DNA of 64,000 nt, from positions 186,001 through 250,000 of the forward strand of contig QUOL01000010.1 of assembly GCA_009761415.1 (NCBI GenBank), in the 5' to 3' direction. Both the position numbers and the translations under genes were made by a program. This document shows positions 23,512 through 34,744 of this stretch, piece after piece. Origin of the DNA: Sarcomyxa edulis (Eukaryota; Basidiomycota; Agaricomycetes; Agaricales; Mycenaceae). Within the stretch, counting starts at the first letter, position 1, and each line of letters starts with the position of its first letter. The notes beneath the pieces are model-generated. The model was not told the DNA's origin, did no database searches, and saw nothing but the letters and a program-made list of their open reading frames with translations.

Positions 23512-25256
23512 TTATAGTCTCCAAACTCCCAACTGAAACAATCCTTGAAAGATAAGAAAACCCAAGCTTGAGCATGCCATGGACCAGAGGAGAGCAATCA
23601 GAACATCACTCACAACACAATCAGTCTCCGGCTTCGCTTCAGGAACTTCTCTCCCTTCCTTAACACTAGGGCCCCACTCCACAGACAGGAGTCTTTGAAC
23701 GACGACTTCGATCCCGTGTGTGCGAGCGCTGACGGACCACCCGAGTTGAGATACTGTATCGTAGAGGATGGTTTTACCAAGATGGCATCTGGCACGATTA
23801 TGAGTCTAAAATAAATGATTGGAATGATTAGGGGTTGGACACATACCGAGATTCTAAGGCGTAGCCTCCGATAGCGCAGGGAGACGTTACACCAGTGCAA
23901 ACACCCATAGGGATAGGCTACGAACAAGCATCAGAGACGATGTTTTTCATGTTGAGCCGTACAAAACAGTACTCACGTCGCCAGTATGGTACACATGCGT
24001 GATGTGTTGGGTAGACGGCTGCGCTGGGACGGTCAGATCAATTCTTCTCTATGTAGGATGTATGATGAAACGTACGGGTGAGGGAAGGTGCAGACGTGCT
24101 GCGGGTAACTTATCTCCTGGTGCCTCGAAAGCAACTACGGGTGCGCCAAAAGTGGCTCCGAGAAGCGAAGCGAGCGAGCCTCCTAATGAGTGTCCTTTTG
24201 GTAGAGGTATTTAGTCATCGGTACATTTAAAAGAGTCAGAGCATGCAAACCTATCAACCAAATGTTCGCGTCTGGATAAATGTACGTGACATTGTTGTAT
24301 AGATTCTATCGGACACACGCGGTCAGCAGGTTGAGACGGCGAAACTACTTATCTCAAGAGAAGTACTTCGAACTCACCACTCCAACGGAATAGAACAAGC
24401 TATCTTCAATCAGAGACTCCTCCAAACAGGTCTGGTCGCATTTATAACCGCCAGCATGACAAGGGCACACCGCACTCCACGTAGGTCCAACTTTGGCGCA
24501 GCAACACGAGAAGAGCAAGTTGTCGTTCAGTTTATCTTTCTTGGTCGTCGGTCCTCCACCACCTGCGATCCAGGGCCCAGTGGTGCCTTTGACAGATACC
24601 ACAACCGTGGAGTTGTCCTGGGATACTGGAACACAATAACTAGAATGAGAATTAGACTCCTCAGGCATCATGGGGAACGAACATACCAAAGATGTGACCG
24701 CGGAATCCATCCGCATCTGGTTCCCAGCCAAACGGATAAGTCTGTAAATTAGTGGGGAAAGTCTCGGTATTTGTCTTTGCACTCTTAGGGACCACTAAAG
24801 GCAACGCACCGTATTCCAGTCAGGTCCCAAATCGTACCAATCCTTATCCCCTGGTTCGTAATAAGCATCGTAGGTCATTTTCGCAAGCTGAAGTAGTGTT
24901 TCTCGCTTCTCTACATCAGGTCCAGCCACTGGAATCTCATCCCAAGTCAAAGGCTGAAGCTCGTCCTGCATGTGCCTCATGGAACGCATGCGGGCACTTG
25001 AGAATGTGGTCATCGAAGATGGACGATGGGTATCGATAGTTCGGGTATCTAGTGCATATATCTCAGATCCTGCGAGAGATTGAGACTGAGATGAGGGTAT
25101 ATCTGAGAATACGATACGAGAAGTGTTAGAGATTGCATGCTGGTGCCGAAGTTGGAATTGGATTGGAGAAGATCTGTCTGAAGTGGTATCTGGCTCTTTG
25201 ATCCATAGGAGTGAGGCTAATGCAAGGCGTAATGTAGTTGGAAGAATAGGGAACAT
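23512..25256 (-). CDS. ATG15: Autophagic/vacuolar lipase Atg15
   Basis: Vacuolar phospholipase that disrupts autophagic bodies and multivesicular-body vesicles. Eight exons (25256-24810, 24741-24687, 24625-24378, 24305-24251, 24194-24076, 24018-23977, 23917-23847, 23788-23512) join in phase to 437 aa. An N-terminal hydrophobic stretch can act as signal anchor. Family landmarks are [51 protein letters not shown], and the nucleophile elbow [14 protein letters not shown] with catalytic Ser. Then come [26 protein letters not shown] with the likely catalytic Asp, and CHLGK. A C-terminal hydrophobic segment ([19 protein letters not shown]) would be a second membrane span or tail. It is transcribed away from PER1 across a 479-bp shared upstream region. 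Confidence 0.92.
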
Positions 25257-25735
25257 GTTGAAAGCAGCAGTGTTGCAGAGCTAGGAGGACAAGTTCAGGA
25301 GCATTCGCACTGAGGCAGCTTGACTGAGGGAGGTCATGTGATCTATAGACTGTCCCTCGAATTTACATGAAGGTGGGCCGTTGCAAACGAAGCAACGTAT
25401 ATCAGTCTAAGCAGGTCTTCGAGCCAAGCAAGAAGGACTACTATCCACTTCACTCCATATGAACCCAACGCTGATACAGGTAGCGTGAATTGAGAGCATC
25501 CGAGTTGCATCCGAGTCTGCAGGCTGCTTTTTCTCTTGCAGGATATCCAGGAACTTGATGGCAATAGCATGTTCATAGTATTTAGACTGTCTAGACTTGC
25601 TAGCGGAGACAGTAACGAGGCGAGGAAAGTCTTGGGGAGGTTAATCTCATGCTGAGGCACGGAGAAGGTCGACCGCGACACAGCCACTGACTTTGAGAGA
25701 ACGACCTCCGAGTCGAAATTCCCAATTTCCACCCC
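25257..25735. promoter_or_regulatory. Divergent promoter, ATG15/PER1
   Basis: This 479-bp interval lies between the start codons of two genes that act in the endomembrane system. A 158-codon minus-strand frame crosses it and overlaps the first exon of PER1. I regard that frame as chance, because its composition is unlike a known family and it sits wholly in promoter plus antisense sequence. I see no clear TATA box. Confidence 0.4.
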
Positions 25736-26825
25736 ATGCTTCTCTTCCGGGTACCTTGTGCACTGGTTCTCATTTTCTGGACTGCTAACACCTTTGCATC
25801 CTCTGGAGACCGTTCTCATGTCTTCGAGAGCTGTGTTTCACGCTGCTGGACCACTCAATGCCATCCTTCAATGCCTAATACACTCTCGTTACCACTCCGA
25901 TTAACACGCTGGACGTGTACAGACGACTGCAAATATGTCTGCATGCACCAAATTACAGACAGAGATGTTCGAAAAGGTGGTCGAGTCCAGCAATATTATG
26001 GTAAATGGCCATTCTGGAGGTTGGCCGGCATGCAGGAACCTGCGGCGGTAGCTTTCTCTCTTCTCAATCTGTGGGCTCATGTCCAGGGGTATTTAAAAAT
26101 CCGTACTCGGATTCCTGCCGCTCATCCGATGAAGCCATACTATATCATGTGGTCTCTCGTGAGCATGAACGCTTGGGTATGGTCGGCGGTTTTCCACACC
26201 AGAGGTGAGTAATTCGAAGAAATATCCGCAGAACTCATCATCTAACAGTCCCCATATAGATCTACCCACCACCGAAAAATTGGACTACTTTTCTGCAGCA
26301 CTATCCATTGTATACGCCCTCTTTTATACCGCCATTCGCATGTTTCACATATACCCACCACCTTCCAAGTACCGTCTACTATCATCTCAATCTGATCCAC
26401 ATCCCAACAGCATTGCCCACAAAGCCTGGTCGTGCATATGCACTCTCGCTTACGTCGCACATGTCTCATACCTGACCCTACTACCTCGTTTCGATTATAC
26501 TTACAACATGGTATTCAACGTCACCGTCGGCCTCATACACAACGCTATGTGGACCGTGTATGCTCTCCCCACTTCCATCAGTATCATCCGCAGGTTCCCG
26601 TCCCGTTCCAAATCATACCGACCGCATTTCGTATCCAACGCCGGCCTCTTCGTATTACTCACAATGGCCGCTACCGCGCTCGAGTTGTACGACTTCCCAC
26701 CACTGGGACGAGTCATTGACGCGCATTCACTTTGGCATCTTGCGACAGTTCCAATTACTCTTTTGTGGTACAATTTCTTGGTCGAAGATGCCCTCGATGA
26801 CAGTTGGAGCGAGCATAGATCATGA
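25736..26825 (+). CDS. PER1: GPI-phospholipase A2, Per1/PGAP3 family
   Basis: ER membrane hydrolase that removes an acyl chain from GPI anchors during lipid remodelling. Two exons, 25736-26204 and 26260-26825, join in phase to 344 aa. A cleavable signal peptide ends near FASSGDRS. A luminal Cys-rich segment (CVSRCWTTQC...CTDDCKYVCMH) is typical of Per1. About seven membrane helices follow. Candidate catalytic residues of the CREST superfamily are the SMNAWVWSAVFHTRD block with H-x-x-D and the final DAHSLWHLATVP with H-x3-H. W-P-F-x-R-x-x-G-M-Q-E-P-A is also characteristic. The protein ends without an obvious KKXX signal. The length fits yeast Per1 (357 aa). Confidence 0.93.
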
Positions 26826-27300
26826 ATGACCGGTCGTACGTTCCGAACTTTCTCATTTCTCGTGTAGAAACTTCACTCAAACTTCCACTCCGAAGATGAT
26901 CAATATTGTCGCAACAATGTAGGCTACCAGTGGGAGGATTTCCTCAGGTACGCGTTGCAAAGCTCAACCATCCCCATAGTGCTGATATCCAGAGAGTAGA
27001 CCTCTTGTTGTATCGTGCCTGCTGTATGTATACGTCGAAGCATCGTCTTCCTTCGGACTATCTATTTATCTTCTAGTCGTTGTTGTTCTCCGTAGAACGT
27101 TTATTGGGCCCTTTGTTGATATACTATATTTATACCGCTACGCCACGCCACACCGTCGAGTTACATTTCGAGGAATATCCGATAAAAATGAGATTAGGGT
27201 CAAAGACAGTCTATGCGATTGAACAGCTAAGACAACAACACTGAGAGAAAAGATGATTGGTATATCAAAGCACAGAATACACGGGAAACTCTGGAAGACC
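26826..27300. other. Convergent 3' intergenic region
   Basis: Between the stop codons of PER1 (plus) and eIF2A (minus). It is AT-rich with stretches such as ATACTATATTTATACC near 27,120 and CATTTTTATCGG-like words suitable for 3' end formation. No open frame of interest, RNA gene or repeat is visible. Confidence 0.5.
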
Positions 27301-29776
27301 TCAGGGCGAAGTCACACCCAGACTAGTAAGCTCCTTCCGTATCTCAGCTTCACCGTCAATCTTCTTGAGCTGTGTTGCTTCCAATCGTTCGCCTCTCTTT
27401 GCCTTGTCTTTCAGCTCGTCAATGGCCTTGAGCTGTCAAATCAAAATGACTCATGTATCAGCGAAACAACGAAAAATTGGAATCTGATACAGATAACTTC
27501 ACCTTCTTGTTCAAATTGCGAACTTTCTTCGCAACAGGATCCAACGCACTGTCTAACCCAGGCGTAGACGGAACCGAATCCGTCTCCAACACCAGACCGG
27601 GGGGAACAAGTTTTCCATTGGTGTTGTTAGCGTTCCCATTCCCATTCATCGTGACATCGACTGTCAACGGCGCAGCGACCACAATCTCAGGTTTGTCAGC
27701 AGTTCCTCCAACCACTACCGCTGGCGCTCCTTCCTTCTTCTTCTCCTCAGTATCCTTCTTCGCTGCCTTTCTCTTCCGGTTCTTCTTCTCACCATCGGGA
27801 GGACCAGGACTAGGACTGTGGGCCGCACCAGGTACATGCCGTCTTCCAGCATTCCCATTCCCGTTTCCGTTTCCGTTCTGATATCCCCCATTCTGTCCTT
27901 GTCCATTAACAGGTGTACCAGCACCAGGGGCCGGACTCCTACTATACCCTCTCGGAGGCGTACCCATCCCAGTCGGGTTCCTCGGGGCACCACCTTCATC
28001 TTCCCTCTTGAATATGGCAGGTGTGGCAAGCCCCCTCGCACCAGGCGGTCTGTAAGCTCCAGGGGCCTTCAACGGAACGGGTTTCTTCTCCGCCTCGATA
28101 CTCTTCGCACTCTCGCTTGGTTCGGGAGCAGCGGGGATAGTCTGTCCGAATGGAGGGACAGCTTCGACTGGGGTGGGTCTCCAGGAAGCTTGATACAGAT
28201 CCTCGATGGGCTGGTAGTGCACCAAAGGCCCCGAGCAATGCCAGATTCTAATACTGTTATCAACGCGGAGACGCGGGGAGAGAGTGGCGGTGAGTAGGAA
28301 GCGACCGTCTGGGGACCATTCACAGTGGGAGGTGTTGGGAGCGTCGATGGTGCACACTTTGGTTAGGGAACGACGGTCGAAAATGTCGGTCTTACCGGCG
28401 AGATTACCGAATCCCGCAAGGGCGATGAGCCGGCCTTGGGGGTTGAAGGCGATGAAGTTGTGAGGGGATGAGCCGAAATCGTGCAGGGTGCGTACACGCT
28501 GATCGAACAACATCGTCTTGGCCGGCATAACTGGTCAAAAAGTCAGATGAGTTCAAGAGCTGAAGCGAAAAGGAGACAGACATCCGTAAACCACCCCGAA
28601 TTCCTTCGAGTTGGGACTCCATGCGAAATCATGGATGGGGCCCTCCTTGTCTAATGTGACCCTGCAGTCAAAATTGCCGGCTGCGCTGAGAAGGTACATC
28701 CCAGTCTCTCCATAGTAACTCTTATTCGAGTTATCCACTTCGGTCTGTGTGAGCAATAGTACTTGTGTTCCCAGAGTATTCCACTTGATCTGCGAACGAT
28801 CGGCTTTGTAGAATGACTTTTGGCATGTGGGAGGACTGTTGAGGGAAAGCAGGCCGTATATTTTAATACTTGCAGGGGCGCCCTTTCCGAAGAGCATTCA
28901 ATTTAGAAATTCGAAAAAAGAGTTGTCAGATGGAACACACCTTTTTCTCCCCGACAAATACGGCGACGGAGGGGTTCAGCCCCGGACTCAACGAAACACT
29001 CGAGGCGCCCTCCACCTTGAGTTTATCCACAATCCCCTTTGCCCATTCGGAAGGGCGGAATACCTGCAAATCCGACCCAACCAATCGGACGGCATGCGAC
29101 TCGGAAATCGTGTATTGAAGGTTCCAGCTGTCTTGCGACTTTTGCGTAAAGGCGACGAGTTCCTCACCCGTAGAGGCGGAGAAGATTCGGAGGTTTTTGT
29201 GTTGTGCGCCGTCTTCGAGTTTTACTGAGAGTCGGACCACGGTGTTAGAGAGGCACGTGTGTCCTGGTAGGGTGGTTTACTACGTACCTGGACGCTCCCA
29301 AGTCGAGAGATATGTACCCCGAGGGGAGAACTCGATGTCTACGATGTTGGGGAGAGGGAGTTCTTGGAGTAGCTGGGCACCCTCTGCCTGAAAGATCCGC
29401 ACCCTGTTGTCATCAGCCGTCAGCACGATGGTAACCCATAGGAGATTGCTTCAAGGCAACTCACACAGAGGGCAAGGCATAGGCGAAAAGCCTACCATCG
29501 GCGCTGTAATAGTATGTGCGCGCTGGGACATCCGGAGAAACGAATCCGGAGACTGGAGTATACGTTGGTGTCCCACCCACGAGGCCGAGAGATTTTTGTG
29601 CGCGGACTATATTAGATTGCAGAAAAGCAAGAGAGTGAGTTCAGGTCAGAATTGGATGGATGAAAGGGTGGTATGCTCCAAGATCAGGTAGCTGCGGTGT
29701 TTCCGCTGGATTGTGTATGGGGTGATGGATAGAAAATTGACTGACATGCGTACTGCTGGGAAATTTGGGATGCCAT
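27301..29776 (-). CDS. EIF2A: Translation initiation factor eIF2A
   Basis: Cytosolic factor that can deliver initiator tRNA to 40S subunits on selected messages. Seven exons (29776-29746, 29606-29465, 29403-29288, 29224-28941, 28882-28582, 28530-27503, 27432-27301) join in phase to 677 aa. A WD-type beta-propeller fills about residues 1-390, with blocks such as YLSTWERP, WNLQYTISESHAVRL, HDFAWSPNSKEFGVVYG and WSPDGRFLLTATLSPRLRVDNSI. Then FKREDEGGAPR and a low-complexity segment with alternating Gly-Asn (GNGNGNGN). A Lys/Glu-rich helix and a C-terminal LKKIDGEAEIRKEL coiled coil follow. The Gly-Asn run is encoded by a short purine/pyrimidine-rich tandem repeat near 27,860. Confidence 0.93.
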
Positions 29777-30567
29777 TGCGAATAAAAAGAATCAGAGAGC
29801 CAGAGAGTGAAGCTGAAGGGATCCAAAGGGCTGAAGCAACTTAATGCCTCGAAAAGTGAGAAAAACGGGAAACTAGAGACAAGACAAGACGAAGAGAATC
29901 ACAAAATATCTTTCCGGCTCATTTCTGGGCATCTCTTTGGCTGCAAATCATACCTCTTTGGGTGCATTTCTGGGTGAAACAGCAGTCGACATCTTGCGGT
30001 CGACGTCTTGGATACATCTTGGATACTGACAGTGGCTAGGGGATGCTAGGATACGACCGTCGATGGCAAGTACGAGGAAGATACTGCGGGCAGCACAGTA
30101 CGGCGGTGTACAATGGGACCTCGACAAGACTCAACAGGACAATAACTGTGGCGATCTTCCTCGAAGCCTCAGGTACTTTCATTGTGCTCTTTGGCATGCA
30201 TTGGGTATTCTTGCTCGAATACAATAGCATCGAACTTGGAACCGTCAAGGAGCAGTCCCCACGAGTCTGAAGTCACCAGGAAGAAATACCTACGAGGGTG
30301 CATCTTACCCACAGGCCTCAGGCTTCGGACATTCCAGAAATCATGTACCAGAACCACTTTGTTCTCTTTGACCCATCCTACTTGGATCCCACCCTCAGGC
30401 TATTGTTTTCTACTCGCTTGTATTACCACGTGCCCGAGTCAGTGGCTTGACTACATCCTCTCTATAAAAGTTCAGCACGAAGACTTGGAAGCGACCCATC
30501 CCAGGAGCTTACTCATTCCCTACTCGACGTTGACCGTTGAACGACTACTATTATCACGATCGACGCC
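29777..30567. other. Upstream region of eIF2A and of a small ORF
   Basis: About 790 bp without a supported gene. It contains the eIF2A promoter on the minus strand. On the plus strand there is a CACGTG E-box at 30,427-30,432 and a TATAAAA at 30,463-30,469, about 100 bp before the ATG of the 86-codon ORF that follows. A 129-codon plus frame (30,182-30,571) has no recognisable features and overlaps those promoter elements. Confidence 0.45.
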
Positions 30568-30828
30568 ATGAATTCGCAGGACACAAAGTTACAGACATCT
30601 CTCTGGAATCCGAACGGCCTGATACCTGGCCAACCCGTAAGCACGCTTTCCACTTCCCGCGAAGATATCTGTATGATGAACTCACCTACCTTGAAGGCGA
30701 GGACCGAATTCACGTCCCCGCCCCCTCCTGGCCCTGGAGCCACGCAACAGACCTTTCGCCAGAACGCGCCACCTCCGAGCTCGAAAGCTAGGGACCATAA
30801 AAAACCTCAGAAGCCCACCAAGTCATGA
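30568..30828 (+). CDS. Small proline/serine-rich hypothetical protein
   Basis: An intronless 86-codon frame starting at an ATG with a good context (CGCC before ATG), about 100 bp after a TATAAAA box and a CACGTG E-box. The product is hydrophilic, with a central SPPPPGPG run and a basic C-terminus (KARDHKKPQKPTKS), and no signal peptide or membrane span. I recognise no family. The promoter-like elements make expression plausible; without conservation data it may still be a chance frame. Confidence 0.4.
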   Translation: MNSQDTKLQTSLWNPNGLIPGQPVSTLSTSREDICMMNSPTLKARTEFTSPPPPGPGATQQTFRQNAPPPSSKARDHKKPQKPTKS

Positions 30829-31031
30829 TTCAAACGTATAGTAGAGCGACGCTGGCGTTGATATCAGCCCTAGCTCAAGTACGTCTTATCGGATCTGAGT
30901 CGTAGTAGAGATACCCATCTTCCTCGCAGGAGTTCCGTCAATAAAACAATTCATAGCTAGTACTGTTGTACAAGACATGAATCAACGCAAGGAACGAATG
31001 AGCAGACAATAACATCGAGTTTCACCAGAGG

Positions 31032-32165
31032 CTATGTCGCGCTACGAAGTGACTTGAGCTTGTCGTCCAATAACTTGACAATATTATCAAGCCCCAGCAA
31101 AACACCTTCATCTGGGCCAGCCCCAGGCACCACCCGTGTATGTGCGAAATCAATCAACTTGACAGCATAAGGCGGATTTGGCGTTTCCGAGTCAGAGTCA
31201 GAGTCGGAATCTTCGTCTTCCCCGTCGTCATCCTCCTCCTCCTCCTCCTGGTCTCTTGTGTGATTCTCCGATAGAAAAGACTTGACACCTTCCTCAGCAC
31301 GCGCCCAATCTGCCTCGTAAACAATCAACAGACTCGCCCCTACCATTCTTATATCAACCTCGGCTAAAGCCTCTCGGATATCCGCAATTTCCTCTCGAAT
31401 GCCTTCAAAGATGGGCAATAACGAAGAACGCGGGAGGTACGGTGGTGATTCCGAAGGGAAGAATTGACCGATGACGTCCGGTAAGTCAGAAGCTTTGAGG
31501 GATCTGCAGTAATCCCTGGGCGTGGAAACCGGCTTTTCCGAGAGATTATCATACACCTGTGATCCGAGTATACAGGCTCAGATACGCGTTACAAAGAACA
31601 AAAAGAAAAAAGCTACATACCTGGAACGCAGTGATAGCTAGTCCCATTTCGAAGGAAGTCCTATCCCGCGCTTTTTGTTTCATACGAGCCTGTTTTTCCG
31701 GGGACTGTCCTTCATAGTGAAGCACGGTTCCAAGCTTGATATCGATGATATTGGGCTTCGCAAAAGAATGAGACACGTTCTCCAAAACAAGGGATTGTGC
31801 TTTGTGAAGAAAAGGTAAGGAACCAATGTCATCGCCCCTTGCGCGTAAATAGAGATGGACTCATCTTTAGGCTCGTCGTGGTCATCGTCAACTGGCTTTA
31901 GAGAAATGCCATTCTCATTCGACTGACTTTCATCCAATTTACCTTCGAGCTTCAAAGTCCCGTAAAACTTTGGAACGAAGGGTAGCAGGGACGTCAACTC
32001 CGCGTCTCTAAGGACCGATTGGTAGAATTGGACTTCTAGGGGAAGCGCGGGTTTGATCAACAGGGATCCATCTTCTGTAGTCTGTACTCCAGGATGGCCA
32101 CCAATTTGGGAATCCAAGGGAATTGTGGAGGTTCCAAAAGGCGAGTGAGATTCGGATGCAGACAT
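31032..32165 (-). CDS. Inositol polyphosphate kinase (IPK family), copy 2
   Basis: Paralogue of the kinase at 11.9-12.9 kb. Exons are 32165 to about 31943 (or 31928), 31799-31621 and 31556-31032, giving about 308-313 aa. Both possible donors of intron 1 keep frame (GTAAAT at 31,942 or GTCAGT at 31,927). PxxxDxKxG is intact as PNIIDIKLG; VGASLLIVYEAD and VKLIDFAHTR complete the IPK signature. Between these last two motifs copy 2 carries an acidic low-complexity insertion of Glu, Asp and Ser (about 20 residues), which copy 1 lacks. The N-terminal block QIGGHPGVQTTEDGSLLIKP is shared with copy 1. It is divergent from the small gene at 32,295, with only about 130 bp between starts. Confidence 0.88.
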
Positions 32166-32294
32166 GTCCAAGTTCAAGTTGGTCGGATGGTGACCGTGAC
32201 AAGCTTTGAGTGGGAAGACTGTGACTAAACGCGTGACCTGCTCATGATTCATGTCACGCAGAACAATTCGCATTTGCTCACCAACATCGACACC

Positions 32295-32585
32295 ATGCAA
32301 GCCCTCGACTATCAAACGAACACCTATCTGACCGTCACGCTTTCTTCCTCATCTCCATACTACAACAACCCTGCTGCACTCGCCGCAATTCACCCCTCAG
32401 TCACCCACATCGGCCCAGTGGGACAACTACCCGATGTCCAACTATTGAGCATACCGAAACAGGATTGGGAGCGTCCTGGAATAAGCGGCGAGGTTCTGTC
32501 GTTCTTGAATGATAATGCGGGTGTTAGTCGCGTTGATGTTCAAGCTCCTAGACAGCGAGTCAAGAGAGGTAGCGATGAGCTATGA
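32295..32585 (+). CDS. Small conserved protein of unknown function
   Basis: An intronless 96-codon frame with strongly coding-like composition. Motifs SVTHIGPVGQLPDVQLLSIPK, then a helix-like segment, and a C-terminal GVSRVDVQAPRQRVKR look like a globular alpha/beta protein that I have seen repeatedly in mushroom genomes without a name. No signal peptide or membrane span. The frame is open upstream to an earlier ATG at 32,244, which would add 17 residues; I prefer 32,295 because similarity to the remembered family begins there. It shares a short divergent promoter with inositol kinase copy 2. Confidence 0.6.
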   Translation: MQALDYQTNTYLTVTLSSSSPYYNNPAALAAIHPSVTHIGPVGQLPDVQLLSIPKQDWERPGISGEVLSFLNDNAGVSRVDVQAPRQRVKRGSDEL

Positions 32586-32886
32586 GGAATTGGTGAGTAG
32601 TGTTTTGTTCTTTGATCTAGATGAGCGAGACTCTCATCCGCTACCAGTATGATGTTTGTAGGATACACAGTGTAACATAGATTCTCAATCCGACGATCGC
32701 GCCGGAGTTTCACAGGAGAAGTGAGACAAGCGTGCCTCCTAAGACTTGTAGTTTCTCCTTTTCCTACCTGACATCCCGCATACATAACACACTTCTGATC
32801 TCTAACAAAACCTCCCGTCTCTCGTGAGCTTAATAATACTCACTGTGTTTCTTTCAGAGTGTTCTGATCATCTCTCAGTTACCTCC
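32586..32886. other. Short intergenic region
   Basis: About 300 bp between the small conserved gene and the BTB gene. It holds no supported frame, and is presumably terminator sequence for one and promoter sequence for the other. Confidence 0.4.
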
Positions 32887-33964
32887 ATGCCTGGCAGACT
32901 CCGAGATACTACAACGACAGTACCCGACGCTGGATTATATATTCCAGATGGAGATATTGTTCTTATCACTCACGATGAAGCAAGGAAAGCCGTCATCTTT
33001 CGCGTTCACCAATGTATTCTCGCCAATCACTCCCCGATATTCAGCGACATGTTCTCCATTCCACCTCCAGCAAACATCGATCTCTACGACGGCGTTCCCA
33101 GCGTCGTAATGCACGATGATTCAAAAGATATGAGAATCTTTCTTTCACTTCTGTACGAGCGCTTGTAAGTGACTCGTGCCATTGGAATATTACCGGACGG
33201 CTGACTCCATAGATACGATTCACAGTAATCCGCCCCCAGAACTTATATCTATAGACGTCGCATTCTCCATACTCGGGACGCTCAAATTGGCCCATAAATA
33301 CGAGGTTGACACTGTCCGTGATCGAGTCGTATGCAAGCTCAGAAAACAATGGCCGTCGAGTCTCACGGAATGGGACGCACTGGAATCACATATCATGGGT
33401 ATCTACACTATCCAAGGCGAGAATGTCTGCTTGGATGACTTTGCTCCCGAACCTGCCGCAGTCATCCGCCTCGCCCGAGAATGTGACGTCCCGGAACTCC
33501 TCCCCACCGCGTTTTACCACCTATCTAGGATATCTGCCGCATCTGAATATCCCACTCATAATACTGTTCACCATTCTAGTTTGGCTGATGCTCAATACGG
33601 CCGCTCAGCACGACGTTCCATCTTAACGCGAAACGATCTGGTGACACTGGCATTCGGGAAGGAGAACATGCAACGATGGTTCGCCACTATGATCACTCCC
33701 TCTCTGGTCTTGCACGCCTGCGATGGTCAGGAAACCCGGCGAGACTGCCTCGACTGCACAGGATATCAATACACTCTAGTCGAACTGGCCGAAGTCCAAG
33801 CTCAGGTACTACGAACTGGCGATATCCTATATGCTCTCTGGCTATGGATGGACAATACAAACCACGATCAGAGGTGCCAACGTTGCAGAAAACGACTCGT
33901 TACTACCTTGCGCGAGATGCGAGAAGAATTCTTCCATCGACTACCGGGATTTTTTGGATTGTAA
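32887..33964 (+). CDS. BTB/POZ-domain protein
   Basis: Two exons, 32887-33164 and 33226-33964, join in phase to 338 aa. The first 110 residues form a BTB domain: DGDIVLITHDEARKAVIFRVHQCILANHSPIFSDMF, followed by the D-G-V-P-S-V-V-M-H-D and LSLLY blocks. The remainder is helical and Cys-containing (CDGQETRRDCLDC and CQRCRK), typical of the large agaricomycete BTB family with no known partner domain. In general BTB proteins dimerise and can serve as cullin-3 substrate adaptors, but no MATH, Kelch or BACK domain is visible here. It is probably nuclear or cytosolic. Confidence 0.85.
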
Positions 33965-34188
33965 CCTTTCTACTATAGTATGCGTGTATCATCTATCACT
34001 ATCTATTCTCAAGGTGCAATTCTGGCTTTCGATATAGGCATGTGTGATTTCCCCTTTCGCGATGTAGACATTCAAGATGTCAGAGCTTCTATGTGTTGCT
34101 GATAGCACCATGAAGCAACGCCATGTAACCCGAGGCATAGAATGGCGTAACAATCGATCGCAGCATCCGGAGCCAAAAAAGCCCACGG

Positions 34189-34334
34189 CCTGAAAGCTGG
34201 TAAACCGGCCTCTGTGCGCCTTGGCCAAGTCAGACTTGGCCAAGGCGGCAGAATGTGCATTCTGCCAGGTTCTGCCAGCTCTGCCCAAGCGCGAAATTCT
34301 GCCAGCCACTCGGCCATTCTCCCCGAGCCACAAC
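34189..34334 (+). repeat. GC-rich palindromic repeat, copy A
   Basis: First of three tandem related units. It begins CCTGAAAGCTGG, followed by CGGCCTCTG. It contains a perfect palindrome at 34,221-34,243 with 11-nt arms TTGGCCAAGTC/GACTTGGCCAA around one A. A second near-palindrome at 34,247-34,266 has GGCAGAAT arms pairing with ATTCTGCC. Words of the form TTCTGCCAG and CTGCC recur through the unit. It is far more GC-rich and repetitive than the flanking sequence. Confidence 0.85.
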
Positions 34335-34353
34335 CGAGCCAAGCCCGATATCG

Positions 34354-34477
34354 CCTGGAAGCTAGTCAACCGGCCTCTGAACGCCTCGGGCAAGTCAGAC
34401 TTGGCCAAGACGGCAGAATATGCATTCTGCCAGGTTCTGCCAACTCTGCCCAAGCGTCAAATTCTGCCTAGCTTCGC
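34354..34477 (+). repeat. GC-rich palindromic repeat, copy B
   Basis: Second unit, beginning CCTGGAAGCTAGTCAACC. The CAAGTCAGACTTG core and the GGCAGAATATGCATTCTGCC palindrome (34,412-34,431) are retained. The final 30 or so bases present in copy A (the CCACTCGGCC segment) are missing, so the unit is about 30 bp shorter. Confidence 0.85.
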
Positions 34478-34486
34478 CCGGTATCA

Positions 34487-34626
34487 CCTGAAAGCTGGCT
34501 AACTGGCCTCTGAACGCCTCGGGCAAGTCAGACTTGGCCAAGACGGCAGAATATGCATTCTGCCAGGTTCTGCCAACTCTGCCCAAGCGCCAAATTCTGC
34601 CAGCCACTCGGCCATCCTCCCCGAGC
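34487..34626 (+). repeat. GC-rich palindromic repeat, copy C
   Basis: Third unit, beginning CCTGAAAGCTGGCTAACTGG. It is nearly identical to copy B over the palindromic core (34,520-34,565) and to copy A over the CCAGCCACTCGGCCATCCTCCCCGAGC-type end, which copy B lacks. The pattern suggests duplication of a full unit with a later deletion in copy B. Confidence 0.85.
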
Positions 34627-34744
34627 GAAGCCCGACGTACCCGATTCCTGCTTATGCGCTTGTATTTTTACTTGACGGTTACGGGGCCAGGGCATCGATG
34701 ATATTGATAATACTGATTGTTCACGACACATTTTGGATATATAA

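Noticed and set aside
25343..25819. 158-codon minus-strand frame between ATG15 and PER1
   Set aside because: It overlaps the PER1 first exon in antisense and the divergent promoter. Composition does not resemble a protein family.
34189..34626. Palindromic tandem repeat as a CRISPR array
   Set aside because: The host is a eukaryote. Units are long, contiguous and similar throughout, with no unique spacers or cas genes.
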